Positions 39,630 to 49,933 of a DNA stretch of 64,000 nucleotides are shown here, piece by piece. Origin of the DNA: an uncultured Pseudomonadales bacterium (GTDB lineage: Bacteria; Pseudomonadota; Gammaproteobacteria; Pseudomonadales; Porticoccaceae); contig CALSNK010000005.1 of the NCBI GenBank assembly GCA_943787675.1, positions 1 through 64,000 on the forward strand. The letters are read 5' to 3'. Below the pieces are notes generated by a model that was not told the DNA's origin, searched no databases, and saw only the letters and a program-made list of their open reading frames with translations. How positions within the stretch are numbered: the first letter of the stretch is position 1; each line of letters begins with the position of its first letter. The translations under genes and the position numbers were made by a program.

Positions 39630-39809
39630 TCAGCCGCAGACGAATATGACTGTGGCGTTTTTATTGGCGACGACTGCACCCTCGGCAAGAAACAGTTCCC
39701 CGGTTTTTTGGGCGCCAGTTTCAGTGATGAGTTTCAGTGGCAGTGAGCCGTTTTGGAGTAGACGAGAAAGAGCGAGAACTTCATTATTCTCTGTTTGTTG
39801 TTGAGCCAT
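39630..39809 (-). CDS. Short peptide ending ATVIFVCG, candidate precursor 1
   Basis: 59 aa, read directly from the minus strand: opens MAQQQTENNEVLALSRLL, then NGSLPLK, a variable middle (LITETGAQKTGELFLAE) and GAVVANKNATVIFVCG, stop TGA. Ribosome site AAGGATG lies 8 bases upstream. Apart from the leader it is about as long as, and colinear with, its neighbour. The 109-bp gap between the two can form small hairpins. First gene of the presumed three-gene operon. Confidence 0.8.
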   Translation of the reverse strand: MAQQQTENNEVLALSRLLQNGSLPLKLITETGAQKTGELFLAEGAVVANKNATVIFVCG

Positions 39810-39904
39810 GATATGACATCCTTGTTTAGCTGATGAGTGCCTTTCTACTGCATGACACTTTGATTGCTAAGCTTACTCACTGTCTTGCTACTTCTCGTGA
39901 CTAC

Positions 39905-39918
39905 CAAGACAGGTCTTG
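39905..39918. promoter_or_regulatory. Palindrome CAAGAC-AG-GTCTTG, possible operator
   Basis: A perfect 6-bp inverted repeat with a 2-bp centre, about 95 bp upstream of the first peptide gene and 65 bp from the end of the XRE-cupin gene. Suits a dimeric regulator, but no binding protein is known. Confidence 0.35.
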
Positions 39919-39982
39919 AGGCTACGCCAATCTATTTTTATATGCAAGAGCCTATATGATGACGCCAAGTTAGGATGCCAAA

Positions 39983-40531
39983 TTAAAAACTGGGGGGCGA
40001 GCAGGCAGTAATTAACTCACACCTTTCACGGCCGACATTTTTAAAATGATGGGGAACAGTGCTCTTAAAGTAATAGGCGTCGCCAGCGTTGAGTACCTTC
40101 TTTTCATCCCCCACCTGTACCTCGAGAGAGCCACTTAAAATAATTCCACATTCCTCGCCTTCATGTTGGATGGCGTGCTTGCCCGTCGTTGCGCCAGGCT
40201 GATAGCACTCCTTCAACATCTGAATTGATTTGCTGTGCAGATGATTGCCCACCTGTAAATAAGAGACCCCTTTATCCCCAAGCTCTAAAAGACTGTCGGC
40301 GCTAAAAAATACCTGCTCAGAAAAACTAAAGTCGTCAGCAAAGAAGTTGCTCAGGCTAATGGGAATTCCCCCCAGTACCTTTTTAAGCATCCCCACAGTC
40401 GGGTTTATTGCACCAGATTCAATCTGCGAAATGGTGGCATTGGCCACTCCAGAGGCCTTGGCCAGTTGTCGCTGGGAAAGTCCGATTTTGGTCCGAATTT
40501 CTTTCAGGCGGGGGCCGGTTTCGCTGTCCAT
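39983..40531 (-). CDS. XRE helix-turn-helix / cupin regulator
   Basis: 182 aa. Residues 8-62 are an XRE-type HTH (IGLSQRQLAKASGVANATISQIESG); residues 105-175 are a cupin (HEGEECGIILSGSLEVQVGD, then HHFKNVG). This PuuR-like architecture often controls polyamine or amino-acid catabolism through a small ligand in the cupin. It diverges from the aminotransferase gene across an AT-rich gap, so that gene is the likely target; control of the peptide operon is possible but unproven. Confidence 0.9.
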   Translation of the reverse strand: MDSETGPRLKEIRTKIGLSQRQLAKASGVANATISQIESGAINPTVGMLKKVLGGIPISLSNFFADDFSFSEQVFFSADSLLELGDKGVSYLQVGNHLHSKSIQMLKECYQPGATTGKHAIQHEGEECGIILSGSLEVQVGDEKKVLNAGDAYYFKSTVPHHFKNVGRERCELITACSPPSF

Positions 40532-40707
40532 GGGGAATTACCTCAAAGTGGGGGCTAGCTGTTAACTATACTAAACACTTTAATAATTAATCGTAATAAA
40601 ATCAATGGGTTAATTATTTATTCCTAACGAGTTGTTTAACATGCTGCTGTGGTTTTACAGTGCCTGTCTGAGAAAAGTGTCCCATACGACAATAATGAGC
40701 AGCCGCC

Positions 40708-42036
40708 ATGACAAACCCAACGCCAAACCCAGCCATGGATGCCTACTGGATGCCGTTTACCGCTAATCGCGACTTTAAAAAGTCGCCGCGGCTAATCGCC
40801 TCCGCTCAGGGTCATCATTACATCAGCAATGAGGGTCGAAAAATCTATGATGGCTTCTCTGGCCTCTGGACCTCGGGTATTGGTCACTGCCACCCAAAAA
40901 TTGTTGAAGCTGTGCAGGCACAGGTTGGGCAGCTGGATCTCTGTATGGGTTTTCAGTTGGGACATAACAAAGCGTTTGAATTGGCGGATAAGTTGACTCA
41001 GCTAGCCCCTGAGGGACTGGACCATTGTTTCTTTACTAACTCCGGTTCCGAATCCGTAGACACCGCATTAAAGATTGCTCTGGGTTATCACCGTGTCCGT
41101 GGCGATGCCAGTCGCACCCGATTAATTGGTCGCCAGCGCGGTTACCACGGCGTAAATTTTGGTGGTATTTCAGTGGGCGGAATAGCGCCCAACCGTAAAA
41201 TGTATAGCGCCAACCTAATTCCCGGTGTGGATCATCTGCCCCACACCCACAATCTTGAACATGCCGCCTTTAGCCATGGCCAGCCCGAATGGGGCGGTCA
41301 TTTAGTGGAGGAACTCGAAGCTATGGTGGCGCTCCACGATGCCAGCACTATTGCCGCTGTGATTGTAGAGCCTGTGGCGGGGTCTACCGGTATCTTACCG
41401 CCCCCTGTCGGCTATCTAGAGCGTCTGCGAGAAATCTGTACCAAGCATGGCATACTGCTAATTTTTGATGAGGTAATTACCGCCTTTGGTCGCATAGGCG
41501 CACCTTTTGCCGCCCAGCGCTTTGGTGTGACCCCAGATATTATTACCACCGCTAAAGGCCTCACCAATGGTGTTATTCCCATGGGCGCAGTGTTGGCCAG
41601 CAACGCCATCTATCAAGCCTTTATGCAGGGCCCAGAGCAGGGCATTGAGCTGTTTCATGGCTATACCTATTCAGGACATCCGGTGGCAGCCGCAGCCGGC
41701 CTTGCAACCTTGGAGGTGTATCAGGAAGAGGGAAGTTTTGATCAGGCCCGTGAGTTGGAGGCAATGTTTGCCGAAGCGATCCATCAGTTTGATGATCACC
41801 CTAGGGTTATCGATGTACGCAACTTCGGTTTAATGGGGGCGATTGAGCTGGCACCGCGAGAGGGAGCACCGGGTGCCCGTGGTCTGGACGCGCACAAACA
41901 TTGCTTTTGGGATGAAGACTTAGTGATTCGAAATGGTATGGATATCCTGCAGTTCTCGCCCTTTTTGAATTCCAAACCGGACGATATTCAAAGTATGTTT
42001 GATTCAGTCCGCCGAGTGATCGATAAGATCACCTAA
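40708..42036 (+). CDS. Class III omega-amino acid:pyruvate aminotransferase
   Basis: 442-aa PLP enzyme with MDAYWMPFTANRDFKKSPRL, the N-terminus typical of beta-alanine/omega-amino acid:pyruvate transaminases. FFTNSGSESVDTALKIA binds PLP phosphate, IFDEVITAFGRIG contacts the ring and TTAKGLTNG carries the Schiff-base Lys. Probably uses beta-alanine, GABA or a similar amine. A strong terminator follows. Confidence 0.92.
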   Translation: MTNPTPNPAMDAYWMPFTANRDFKKSPRLIASAQGHHYISNEGRKIYDGFSGLWTSGIGHCHPKIVEAVQAQVGQLDLCMGFQLGHNKAFELADKLTQLAPEGLDHCFFTNSGSESVDTALKIALGYHRVRGDASRTRLIGRQRGYHGVNFGGISVGGIAPNRKMYSANLIPGVDHLPHTHNLEHAAFSHGQPEWGGHLVEELEAMVALHDASTIAAVIVEPVAGSTGILPPPVGYLERLREICTKHGILLIFDEVITAFGRIGAPFAAQRFGVTPDIITTAKGLTNGVIPMGAVLASNAIYQAFMQGPEQGIELFHGYTYSGHPVAAAAGLATLEVYQEEGSFDQARELEAMFAEAIHQFDDHPRVIDVRNFGLMGAIELAPREGAPGARGLDAHKHCFWDEDLVIRNGMDILQFSPFLNSKPDDIQSMFDSVRRVIDKIT

Positions 42037-42078
42037 GCCCAAAAGGTTCCTAGTGTGAAGCGACCCAAACTAACGTAG

Positions 42079-42109
42079 AATGCCGCAATTAAACCCTGCG
42101 GCATTTTTT
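42079..42109 (+). terminator. Terminator abutting the der start codon
   Basis: AATGCCGCA (42079-42087) pairs perfectly with TGCGGCATT (42097-42105) across a 9-base loop and is followed by TTTT. It ends only 5 bases before the der ATG and fills the place where a ribosome site should be. A weak -10-like TAGAAT overlaps its left arm (42076-42081). Confidence 0.85.
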
Positions 42110-42114
42110 ATCCC

Positions 42115-43527
42115 ATGATTCCTGTTATCGCCCTTGTCGGGCGCCCCAATGTTGGCAAATCTACGCTATTTAATCGACTTACACGCAGTCGAGACGCGCT
42201 GGTGGCTAACTACTCCGGATTAACCCGCGATCGCAAGTACGGCGATGGCGAGATGTACGATCGTCGTTTTATTGTGATCGACACCGGTGGTATTAGTGGT
42301 GAGGAAGACGGCATTGATGTGGGCATGGCCGAACAATCGCTGCTGGCTATGGATGAAGCAGATATTGTGCTGTTTATTGTTGATTGCCGTTCCGGGCTTC
42401 TTTCCGCGGACTATTTAATCGCTGAAAAACTGCGACAGAAAAACCGCAAAGTCTATTTGGTCGCCAATAAAATTGATGGCCTCGATCCCGCCGCTGCTCT
42501 AGCCGATTTTTATCAGCTAGGTTTCTCAGGCATGTTCCCGACCACCGCGACCCATGGCCGTGGTGTGCGCTCGATGATGGAAGAGTTACTCGAGCCGTTC
42601 CCCGAATTTGTTGAGCCCGATAATAGCGGCTTGAATGGCATAAAGATTGGCGTGGTTGGCCGCCCCAATGTGGGAAAATCCACATTGGTTAATCGTTTAC
42701 TCGGTGAAGACCGTGTGGTTGTTTTTGATGAGGCTGGCACCACCCGTGACAGTGTTTATATTGATTACGAACGCCATGGTCAGCAGTACACATTGATCGA
42801 CACAGCCGGTATTCGAAAGCGCAAAAATATTAAGTTGGCGATTGAGAAATTCTCGATTGTTAAAACCTTGAAAGCTATCGACGATGCCAATGTGGTGGTG
42901 TTGATGGTCGATGCCCAAGAAGGGTTGGTCGACCAAGACCTGCACCTAATGGGCTCAGTTATCGATGCCGGCCGTGGTCTGGTACTTGGCGTGAATAAAT
43001 GGGATGGCCTCACACCCGAGAAGCGCGAGAAGATGAAAGCGGACATCAAGCGACGATTGCAGTTTGCTGAATTTGCCGATGTGCACTTTATCTCGGCACT
43101 CCACGGCACCGGTGTGGGTAATCTCTATGACTCTATCGGAGCAGCCTATTCAGCTGCTACAGATACCCTGAGTGCTTCACGCCTAACCAAAGTGCTCGAG
43201 GGTGCGGTAGAAGAACATCAGCCACCCCTGGTTCATGGGCGTCGTATTAAACTGCGCTTTGCCCATGCCGGTGGCCGTAACCCTCCCGTAATTATTATCC
43301 ACGGCAACCAGACAGATTCTGTGCCTGCCCAGTACACCCGATATTTAGAAAAGATCTTCCGTCGCGAACTAGGTTTGCATGGCACGCCAGTTAAAGTCGA
43401 ATACCGTACAGGCGAAAATCCGTACAGTAACAAAGCGAAGCCCGGTGATACGAAGCCTACGTTCAAGCGCAAGAAGGTTATTAAGTTTTCCAAGCGTAAC
43501 GAGCCTACCAATAAGAAATCGCGATAA
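42115..43527 (+). CDS. der: Ribosome assembly GTPase Der (EngA)
   Basis: 470 aa with two G domains ([12 protein letters not shown] near residue 8, [12 protein letters not shown] near residue 182) and a C-terminal KH-like domain, then a basic tail ([15 protein letters not shown]). Needed for 50S maturation. The start is firm because the P-loop follows at once ([16 protein letters not shown]), yet no Shine-Dalgarno is visible: a terminator hairpin occupies that place. Confidence 0.97.
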   Translation: MIPVIALVGRPNVGKSTLFNRLTRSRDALVANYSGLTRDRKYGDGEMYDRRFIVIDTGGISGEEDGIDVGMAEQSLLAMDEADIVLFIVDCRSGLLSADYLIAEKLRQKNRKVYLVANKIDGLDPAAALADFYQLGFSGMFPTTATHGRGVRSMMEELLEPFPEFVEPDNSGLNGIKIGVVGRPNVGKSTLVNRLLGEDRVVVFDEAGTTRDSVYIDYERHGQQYTLIDTAGIRKRKNIKLAIEKFSIVKTLKAIDDANVVVLMVDAQEGLVDQDLHLMGSVIDAGRGLVLGVNKWDGLTPEKREKMKADIKRRLQFAEFADVHFISALHGTGVGNLYDSIGAAYSAATDTLSASRLTKVLEGAVEEHQPPLVHGRRIKLRFAHAGGRNPPVIIIHGNQTDSVPAQYTRYLEKIFRRELGLHGTPVKVEYRTGENPYSNKAKPGDTKPTFKRKKVIKFSKRNEPTNKKSR

Positions 43528-43573
43528 TTGGAGTTTAGTGGCGTAGAGTCTGGGGGACATTGACGATGTCTGG

Positions 43574-44691
43574 TCACAGAGGCACTACTGAGTCCCGGGC
43601 TAGGTTATTTGCTCTAGTGGCACATAGTCTAATATCAAACCCAAAACAACGCGGTGCTACTACCTTTAACGCCGCATCCGAGCGATAAAAATCAGGACAG
43701 CCCACTGCAAAAACTGCGACTCTCTGCCCATAGCGGAGTCGCTCGGCATTTATCGGTGTAGACGTTTCATAGTCAACAATAACGATCAGATCCGGTACGC
43801 TGGCTATTACCTTATCGCCCTGGCAGGCAAGCAAGTATTCATTCTTAATACTTACTGTTAGGGGTGATTCATCTCGGTCTAAAACTTCAATAACAGCTTC
43901 GCCAATATCGTAACCACCGATAATACGTGTCGCTTTATCTATTATTTTTCCAGTAAAAATTAAGCGGCATTCACCGTATATTGAATCACTAAATAGGGCC
44001 TGCAATGGCGCGAGCATATCCCCTGCTGAGCCGCGATTTTCTCGCAGTGTCTGTCCCAATTTGATTGAGAAGGATAGGGTGCCGGGAATAATGGAACGTT
44101 TAAGTTCACGCCCCGTCATTGGGTGCTCAGCCGTGGTGATCATGCCCCCAGCAGCCATAGCGAGGCTGCGGATATGGCGTTCATACACCTCAGTTGTCTT
44201 GGTGGAAAATGCCGTGATATTGCCATCGTAATCATAGGCAACGGCGGGGTAGGTTTAACCCCTGCGATGGCATAACTCATCATTTGCGCTTCTGGAAGAG
44301 CTCTCCCCATACCATCGCCATCGATAACAGGTATGCCCCTGCCTGCTGCTGCCACAATCGGGATCAAGGAGTTGCCACCGCCAATTTCAAAAGAGGCAAC
44401 CGCATCAACTCTGCCGGCCAACTTGCTCCTCAAACGCCTCTTAAAGTATTGGCCGCTTCGTCAATGGAAGGCAGCAGTTCTAAGCTAACCGTGGGTGCGC
44501 CCACAGCGCCAATGGCTACTACATAGGCATCGTCGCTGACATCATCTGGCTGCGATTACCTCCACAGGCCCAAACTGTTTGACCGCCTGCTCGGTAATCA
44601 ATCGTGGGACATAGGGATCACCGCCGCCGCCGGTGGCCAAAAATACCGAACCCAGGGCCAGGTCTTCTAAGTGCTTAACTTCGATTTTCAT
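43574..44691 (-). pseudogene. DUF917 protein, frameshifted
   Basis: Begins at ATG 44691 (KIEVKHLEDLALGSVFLATG, then GGGDPYVPRL, a DUF917 hallmark) overlapping the hydantoinase stop as ATGA. Frame breaks near 44560, 44432 and 44245 split it into four pieces; pieces 3 and 4 hold VDAVASFEIGGGNSLIPIVA and RHIRSLAMAAGGMITTAEHP. The total span fits a protein of about 370 aa. No in-frame nonsense codons were found within the pieces. DUF917 proteins accompany hydantoinase/oxoprolinase genes. Either a decaying gene or local sequence errors. Confidence 0.8.
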
Positions 44692-46277
44692 GCCAGAGCC
44701 TCGCTATGTGTTATTGGCAGCTTGCCGATACTGGAGGCGGCTAATTCACCGATCACTTTGACGCGAATACAGGTGCTGGATTCATCCATATAGGGCACCG
44801 GTGTTTCTTCAATGTCCACGGTGCGCAGTGTCGTTCGCGTCTGCGCCGGCGTCTATGGCCCGCTGCACAGCAATCTGGGTGACCTGTTTGATCGCCTCTC
44901 CTCGGGGTAAGGTTCTGTAGGAGACCATCTGCTCTGCTTCGCCGCCAATCTGGGCAATGGCGGCGCCAATCGCGTTGGCGACACCGGCATGTTCTGGTCG
45001 GTGAATATTGGATGCTGCCTGGAGTCCGTCGGTCACCAGCACCGCGCCACCGCCCACCAGGATCACGGGCATGGGTTTTCCGCCGGGCTTCATCATGTCG
45101 ATATTGCTGTCGAGCATGGCATGTAGGGTCGCCTGGGCGTTGCGAATAGTCTCTGGGGCAAATGTGCGCAATCTTACTTTTGTCGCCGATAGCGGCATTG
45201 CCACTGGCGACCAAAATATCGGTTGTGGTCAACGTCTCGCCACCAAACACCAAGCCTTCGGTCACCAGCCGATGGCCCACTGACTGGGGCCCTATTGACG
45301 CTGCCATCGCCGGAGACTATACTGCCGCCCCCCAAGCCGATCGCCAGAATGTCGGGCATGCGAAAGTTGGTGCGCACGCCGCCGATTTTAATGATGACAT
45401 TGGATTCCCGCGGGAAAGCCATTTTGCAGCACACCAATATCCGAGGTGGTGCCGCCAATATCCACCACGACGGCGTCCTTCAGTCCGGTAAGCTTATAGG
45501 CGCCACGAAGGGAGTTGGTTGGACCTGAGGCAAAGGTTAGGGCTGGATAGGCGCGTACAAAGTCAGCGCTCATCAATGTGCCATCGTTTTGGCTGATATA
45601 AACCGGGCAGTGCAGTTGGCGCTTTTTCCAGTGCGCCTAAAAATGAACTGACCACCCTGTCGGCAAAGGGCAGCAGTGTGGTGTTGAGGATAGCGGCATT
45701 TTCACGCTCCATTAGCCCCAGGCGACCAAAGCTATGGGAGAGAGTGATCTTTGCGTCTGGGATGGCCTCAAGTATTTTGCTGGCTACCTGCTTTTCCGGT
45801 TCCGCATTAATCGGCGAGAAGGCTGAGGCAATGGCGATATTTTTAACCCCGCTTTTAAGCATGCTTTGAATCATGCCTTCAACTTCAGAATCGTCTATAT
45901 CCGCCAGTGACCAGCCGTCGTATAGATAGCCGCCGTGGAGCATATAGGTTTCGCTGTCCAGAGCGTCTTTGAGGTCTTGGGGCCAATCCAACATTGGGGG
46001 CAAACCATTACCCGAGGGCAGGCCGATGCGCACGGCGGCAACCTGGGCCAGCTCGCGGCGCTCAATAATGGCATTGGTAAACTGTGTGGTGCCGATCATC
46101 ACGGTCTCTATCTCAGCCTGAGCATACGCCACTGTCCTTCAAAATAACATCCAGGGCTCTGGTGATGCCACTGATAACATCGGCAGATGTTAGGGCTTTG
46201 GTGGATGCTAAAACGTTATCACCCTGCAGTATCACTGCATCTGTGTGAGTGCCACCCACATCAATTCCGATTCTCAA
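44688..46277 (-). pseudogene. Hydantoinase/oxoprolinase family protein, frameshifted
   Basis: Starts at TTG 46277 (RIGIDVGGTHTDAVILQG, ATPase-type N-terminus) and spans about 530 codons, a normal length. Six single-base frame changes break it, near 46140, 45615, 45415, 45290, 45175 and 44835. Motifs survive in the right order: VVDIGGTTSDIGVLQNGFP, AIGLGGGSIVSGDG, VILVGGGAVLVTDGL and a C-terminal DIEETPVPYMDE. Would hydrolyse a cyclic amide using ATP. It lies 11 bases after the NCS1 permease gene, in one operon. Confidence 0.85.
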
Positions 46278-46288
46278 TGTCTTCGCCT

Positions 46289-47578
46289 CTAAGGGTTTAT
46301 TTTTCTGTGCTTGGAGTCACGTTCATTCCAAGATAAGGCGGTATAAACAATGCCAGCAAGTATGATTGCATCGATCGCGGCGATACCTGATGGGGTGGCA
46401 ATAATCCCTTCGGTACTTAATACCGCAAAAATGGCGCTGACTACCCAGGCAATAAAACCTTTTGGAGCAATGGCGCGATTGTCTGCTAGTGACTCAATGT
46501 TATAGGCCTGGGGCCGGATAAAGAGGTAGTCGCTGATAATAATGCCCGCAACTGGAACAAAAATAATCGACAGATAAAATATAAAGGTAATAAAATTATC
46601 CAGCAGATTTAGCAGCGCTACAAAGATGCCTAATAGGCCGAGAGCGATGGTCACAACGGTACTGTTTAATTTTGGGAAGGTCGCGGTGGTGCCAAGTACG
46701 GCGCTGTAAAGATTGAGCGAATTGAGTACCCAGCTTCCCGCAATTACTATGATCGACGCGCCGATACCTAAACCCATATCAATCATGATATCTAAGATGT
46801 CTGCTTTTCCTGAAGTAGCGCCTGCCAAACCGGCAGCGCCCATCACCAATAGTTGTACAACGATATAAGAGATAAAGGCGATATAGATCGCGCTGGACCA
46901 ATGTTTAACAAAGCGTGTTATATCCGGAATAATAATTGCTCCGATAATTATCGCGCCCACAACTGCAGAGATGCCGTCACCTAATGTCAGTGTTGCGACT
47001 TTCTCTGTGGCAAGTATTTGTTCAAAGGATTTTTCACTTAGCGCAGAGTAAGCGAGTAATAAAGTCACTCCACCTAAGACAGGGACCATCAAAGTGGCCA
47101 GCCAGTTGATGGCTTTAAAGCCAATCACCGTGGTTAAAGTCATACAGAAGCTAGCAATGATGGCTAGCGTTAAAGGTGCTATTTCAAGATTAAATACATC
47201 TATGGCCAGGCGTGAGACAGCATCCCCAAATAAATTAATATTCAAGCCAAACCAGCCGAGCAGGGAAATCGCAAAGGCAATATTAACAACGCTGGCACCT
47301 TTGTCGCCAAAGGCTACGCGCACCAGTAAATAAGAGCTCATGCGAGTGCGGGCGCCAATCACGCCCATTACGCCACCAATAGTAAAAATAATAATTGATC
47401 CGATAACCAGCGCCCAGAAAGCCTGCATTGGCTCTAGGGCTTGATAGACTTCAAGACCGGTTATAAACGTCGGTAACGAAAAGGCCACCATGGCCCCGAC
47501 TGCTGCTACTCGGGGCCATGGTACCAATTGGTGGTCGCTTATTTTTACTGCGGAAAACTCATTGAGTTCTTGGTTCAT
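46289..47578 (-). CDS. NCS1/CodB-type nucleobase-cation symporter
   Basis: 429 aa with about twelve membrane segments. The N-terminus VKISDHQLVPWPRVAAVGAM and VFNLEIAPLTLAI-type segments resemble CodB/hydantoin permeases. Probably imports a purine, pyrimidine or hydantoin. Operon with a TonB receptor upstream and hydantoinase downstream. Confidence 0.85.
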   Translation of the reverse strand: MNQELNEFSAVKISDHQLVPWPRVAAVGAMVAFSLPTFITGLEVYQALEPMQAFWALVIGSIIIFTIGGVMGVIGARTRMSSYLLVRVAFGDKGASVVNIAFAISLLGWFGLNINLFGDAVSRLAIDVFNLEIAPLTLAIIASFCMTLTTVIGFKAINWLATLMVPVLGGVTLLLAYSALSEKSFEQILATEKVATLTLGDGISAVVGAIIIGAIIIPDITRFVKHWSSAIYIAFISYIVVQLLVMGAAGLAGATSGKADILDIMIDMGLGIGASIIVIAGSWVLNSLNLYSAVLGTTATFPKLNSTVVTIALGLLGIFVALLNLLDNFITFIFYLSIIFVPVAGIIISDYLFIRPQAYNIESLADNRAIAPKGFIAWVVSAIFAVLSTEGIIATPSGIAAIDAIILAGIVYTALSWNERDSKHRKINP

Positions 47579-47638
47579 AGCGCAGATCTGCTTAATAAAG
47601 CGCTATTTTCAATTATCAATAAACGATGGATTGAGGCA

Positions 47639-49762
47639 TTAGAAATCATAGTTGAATTCAACGCCATAACTAGAGCCAGTGTTCGGGAATCGGCCAATTG
47701 AGACAACACTGTTGCCCATAAAGACTAAGTCTTCAGCTTGACGCTCATCAGTCAGGTTGTCGGCAAATACTGTCGCTGACCAACCATCAGCTTCAACTGA
47801 GGCTCTCAAGTTAACGAACGTCTGCTTAGAAGATTCGATCTCTGGAAGATCAAAGGTGAAGATTCTCGGTCCAGTGTGATTTACATCGGCGCGCAGAACA
47901 AGATTCATTGCCGATGACATCTCATGCTCATATTCGGCAACTGCGTTGAAGTTATAGTCGGCAACATGAGGTAATGAAGAGCCAATGAGATCTGCTCGTT
48001 CACCAAAGGCTTCAATGTCGGAATCGATCTTGCCGCCATTAATCATTAGCAATAGATTTTCGCTCGCTTGAACAGCCAACTCAAATTCAATGCCCTGAGT
48101 GCTGACATCATCAACTGATATATTTTCCAAGGTAAAGCTATCGCCATTGAAACGCGTGACCTGTGCGTCCTCTTGGTCGATGCTGAACAAAGCGACATTC
48201 AACGTACCCAGACCATTCATAACGGTAGTTTTGAAGCCTAACTCAAGGCTGTCAGAGAGTTCCTTATCAAAGGTGCGGCTGATATCGGGATGAGGTTCAT
48301 TAAAGCCACCGCTGCGAAAACCTCTAGAGAAACCAGCATAGATAAGCGTATCAGCATCCATTTGGTAGGCTAGCGATAATTTAGGCTGTACTGCAGAGAA
48401 TGTCTTTTGCTCGTAGGTGTCTGCAAAACGTGAGTCAAAAGACTCTCGATCATCTCTGTCATAGCGGATTGCTGCGGTTACTTCTAGTTGCTCAGTGAGA
48501 TCATAGTTAAGCTGTGTTGATAGCGCCCAAGCATCACTGCTGTTGTCATCTAGAATGCTGAAAACGATTAAGCTCTCATCAAAGTCATCGCGAGTCATAG
48601 CTTGATTGCCCACTAGATCGTCATAGTTGTGGTATTCACTATCACGGGTGCGATCTTGCATAAAGGCTGCAACAGCCCAGCGCAGGCGATTTTCATCGTT
48701 AGACTTCAGGCGCGCCTCGAAGGTGGTTGACTCAACCTGCAAGATGTTTTCTTGGGCGCCCGCATAATAGAAACCATCAAAATCACTTTCCTGATTCGAG
48801 AAGTCGGCATCCGAAAACCCCACCTGATCCGATTCGCTGTAACCGGCGACTAATTCGAGGGTTGATGAAGCGAAGTCATGAGAAAATCGAGCGCTAAATT
48901 CTCTGAGGTCACGTGTGTCCAGTCCTGGTACGTTGTGTTCGGTGTTGAGAGAAAAATCTTCAAAGGTGGCTGCTTCAACAGGCTGATAGTACCCAATGCC
49001 AGTTTCTGTGTTAGTAATTCGGGCATTTAAATCCAAAGTCGAGCTATCAGACAATTCGATTTTTAACGTACCAAATACAGAGCTCTCTTCATGGAAGTCA
49101 GCTTTTTCGTTGAGGAACGAGTTATTGATCTGTCCATCAAAATCACGGCTGTAAGCGCCGACGCGGAAGTAAACCTGGTCTTCGACCAGTGCGCCAGAGG
49201 CTACGCCGGAGACGCGCTTATCGCTGCCGCTGGCAAAAGAGGTACTGACTCGTGCTTCAAAATCATTGGTTGGCTGTTTAGTGGTAATGTTTACTGCACC
49301 ACCAATAGCGCCGCGACCGTAGAGAGCACCCTGAGCACCACGCAGAACTTCGATTCGTTCTATATCAAATAACTCTTGGTTCATAAATTCGAGATCGGAA
49401 GCGGTAATACCGTCGACAACGAAGGCCAAAGGAGCATCACCCACCTGAGGTGTAATCAGTCCGCGAATCTGGATGCGCGCTAAACCAGGCCGAAAATTGC
49501 TTAGCTGGCTAAGGTTAGGCGTTAGGTCGGCGACATCGCGAAAGCTTTTTATGCCAGCACGTTCAATTTGCGCGGCATTAAAAGTGGTGATGGACTCAGG
49601 AATTTCCTGAAGGCTTTCTTCACGACCACGGGCCGTAACTGTCACTTCTTCTATGGCCGTTTCTAAGGCTTCTTCTGCCGCGGTTAGCTGCGCAGTTGCA
49701 CCAAGTAGCAATGTACCTGGCACCATCAAGCCGGCCAGAAATTTATTTAAGCGGTAAGACAT
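47639..49762 (-). CDS. TonB-dependent outer-membrane receptor
   Basis: 707 aa from ATG 49762, preferred because GGGAGTG precedes it; an ATG 15 bases upstream is also possible. Signal peptide ends near AQLTAAEEAL. A TonB box-like EEVTVTARGREESLQEIPES leads into the plug (residues about 50-160) and a beta-barrel ending in YGVEFNYDF with a C-terminal Phe. The plug has RGAQGALYGRGAIGGAVNI. Likely brings the operon's substrate across the outer membrane. Confidence 0.9.
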   Translation of the reverse strand: MSYRLNKFLAGLMVPGTLLLGATAQLTAAEEALETAIEEVTVTARGREESLQEIPESITTFNAAQIERAGIKSFRDVADLTPNLSQLSNFRPGLARIQIRGLITPQVGDAPLAFVVDGITASDLEFMNQELFDIERIEVLRGAQGALYGRGAIGGAVNITTKQPTNDFEARVSTSFASGSDKRVSGVASGALVEDQVYFRVGAYSRDFDGQINNSFLNEKADFHEESSVFGTLKIELSDSSTLDLNARITNTETGIGYYQPVEAATFEDFSLNTEHNVPGLDTRDLREFSARFSHDFASSTLELVAGYSESDQVGFSDADFSNQESDFDGFYYAGAQENILQVESTTFEARLKSNDENRLRWAVAAFMQDRTRDSEYHNYDDLVGNQAMTRDDFDESLIVFSILDDNSSDAWALSTQLNYDLTEQLEVTAAIRYDRDDRESFDSRFADTYEQKTFSAVQPKLSLAYQMDADTLIYAGFSRGFRSGGFNEPHPDISRTFDKELSDSLELGFKTTVMNGLGTLNVALFSIDQEDAQVTRFNGDSFTLENISVDDVSTQGIEFELAVQASENLLLMINGGKIDSDIEAFGERADLIGSSLPHVADYNFNAVAEYEHEMSSAMNLVLRADVNHTGPRIFTFDLPEIESSKQTFVNLRASVEADGWSATVFADNLTDERQAEDLVFMGNSVVSIGRFPNTGSSYGVEFNYDF

Positions 49763-49933
49763 AGTGTTCACTCCCATATGAGCATTTTTTGGCGATTATT
49801 GTTTTTTTGACCACCTGTAGTATATTACCGATCAAACAAAATACTTGCTTGAATATAGGGTCGATATAAAGGCTATATTTGCTTGCAAGCTTCTCTCACA
49901 AAATTATATTTTTTAACTCGCCATGGCCTGCTG

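Noticed and set aside
39514-39804. 96-aa plus-strand frame over the peptide genes
   Set aside because: It runs antisense to both candidate precursors, has no recognisable motif, and the minus-strand peptides are paralogous and have good ribosome sites.
44753-45307. Separate small proteins within the hydantoinase region, such as a 184-aa frame ending in Arg/Pro-rich sequence
   Set aside because: Only the first part of each frame resembles hydantoinase; the rest is out-of-frame sequence after a frameshift.
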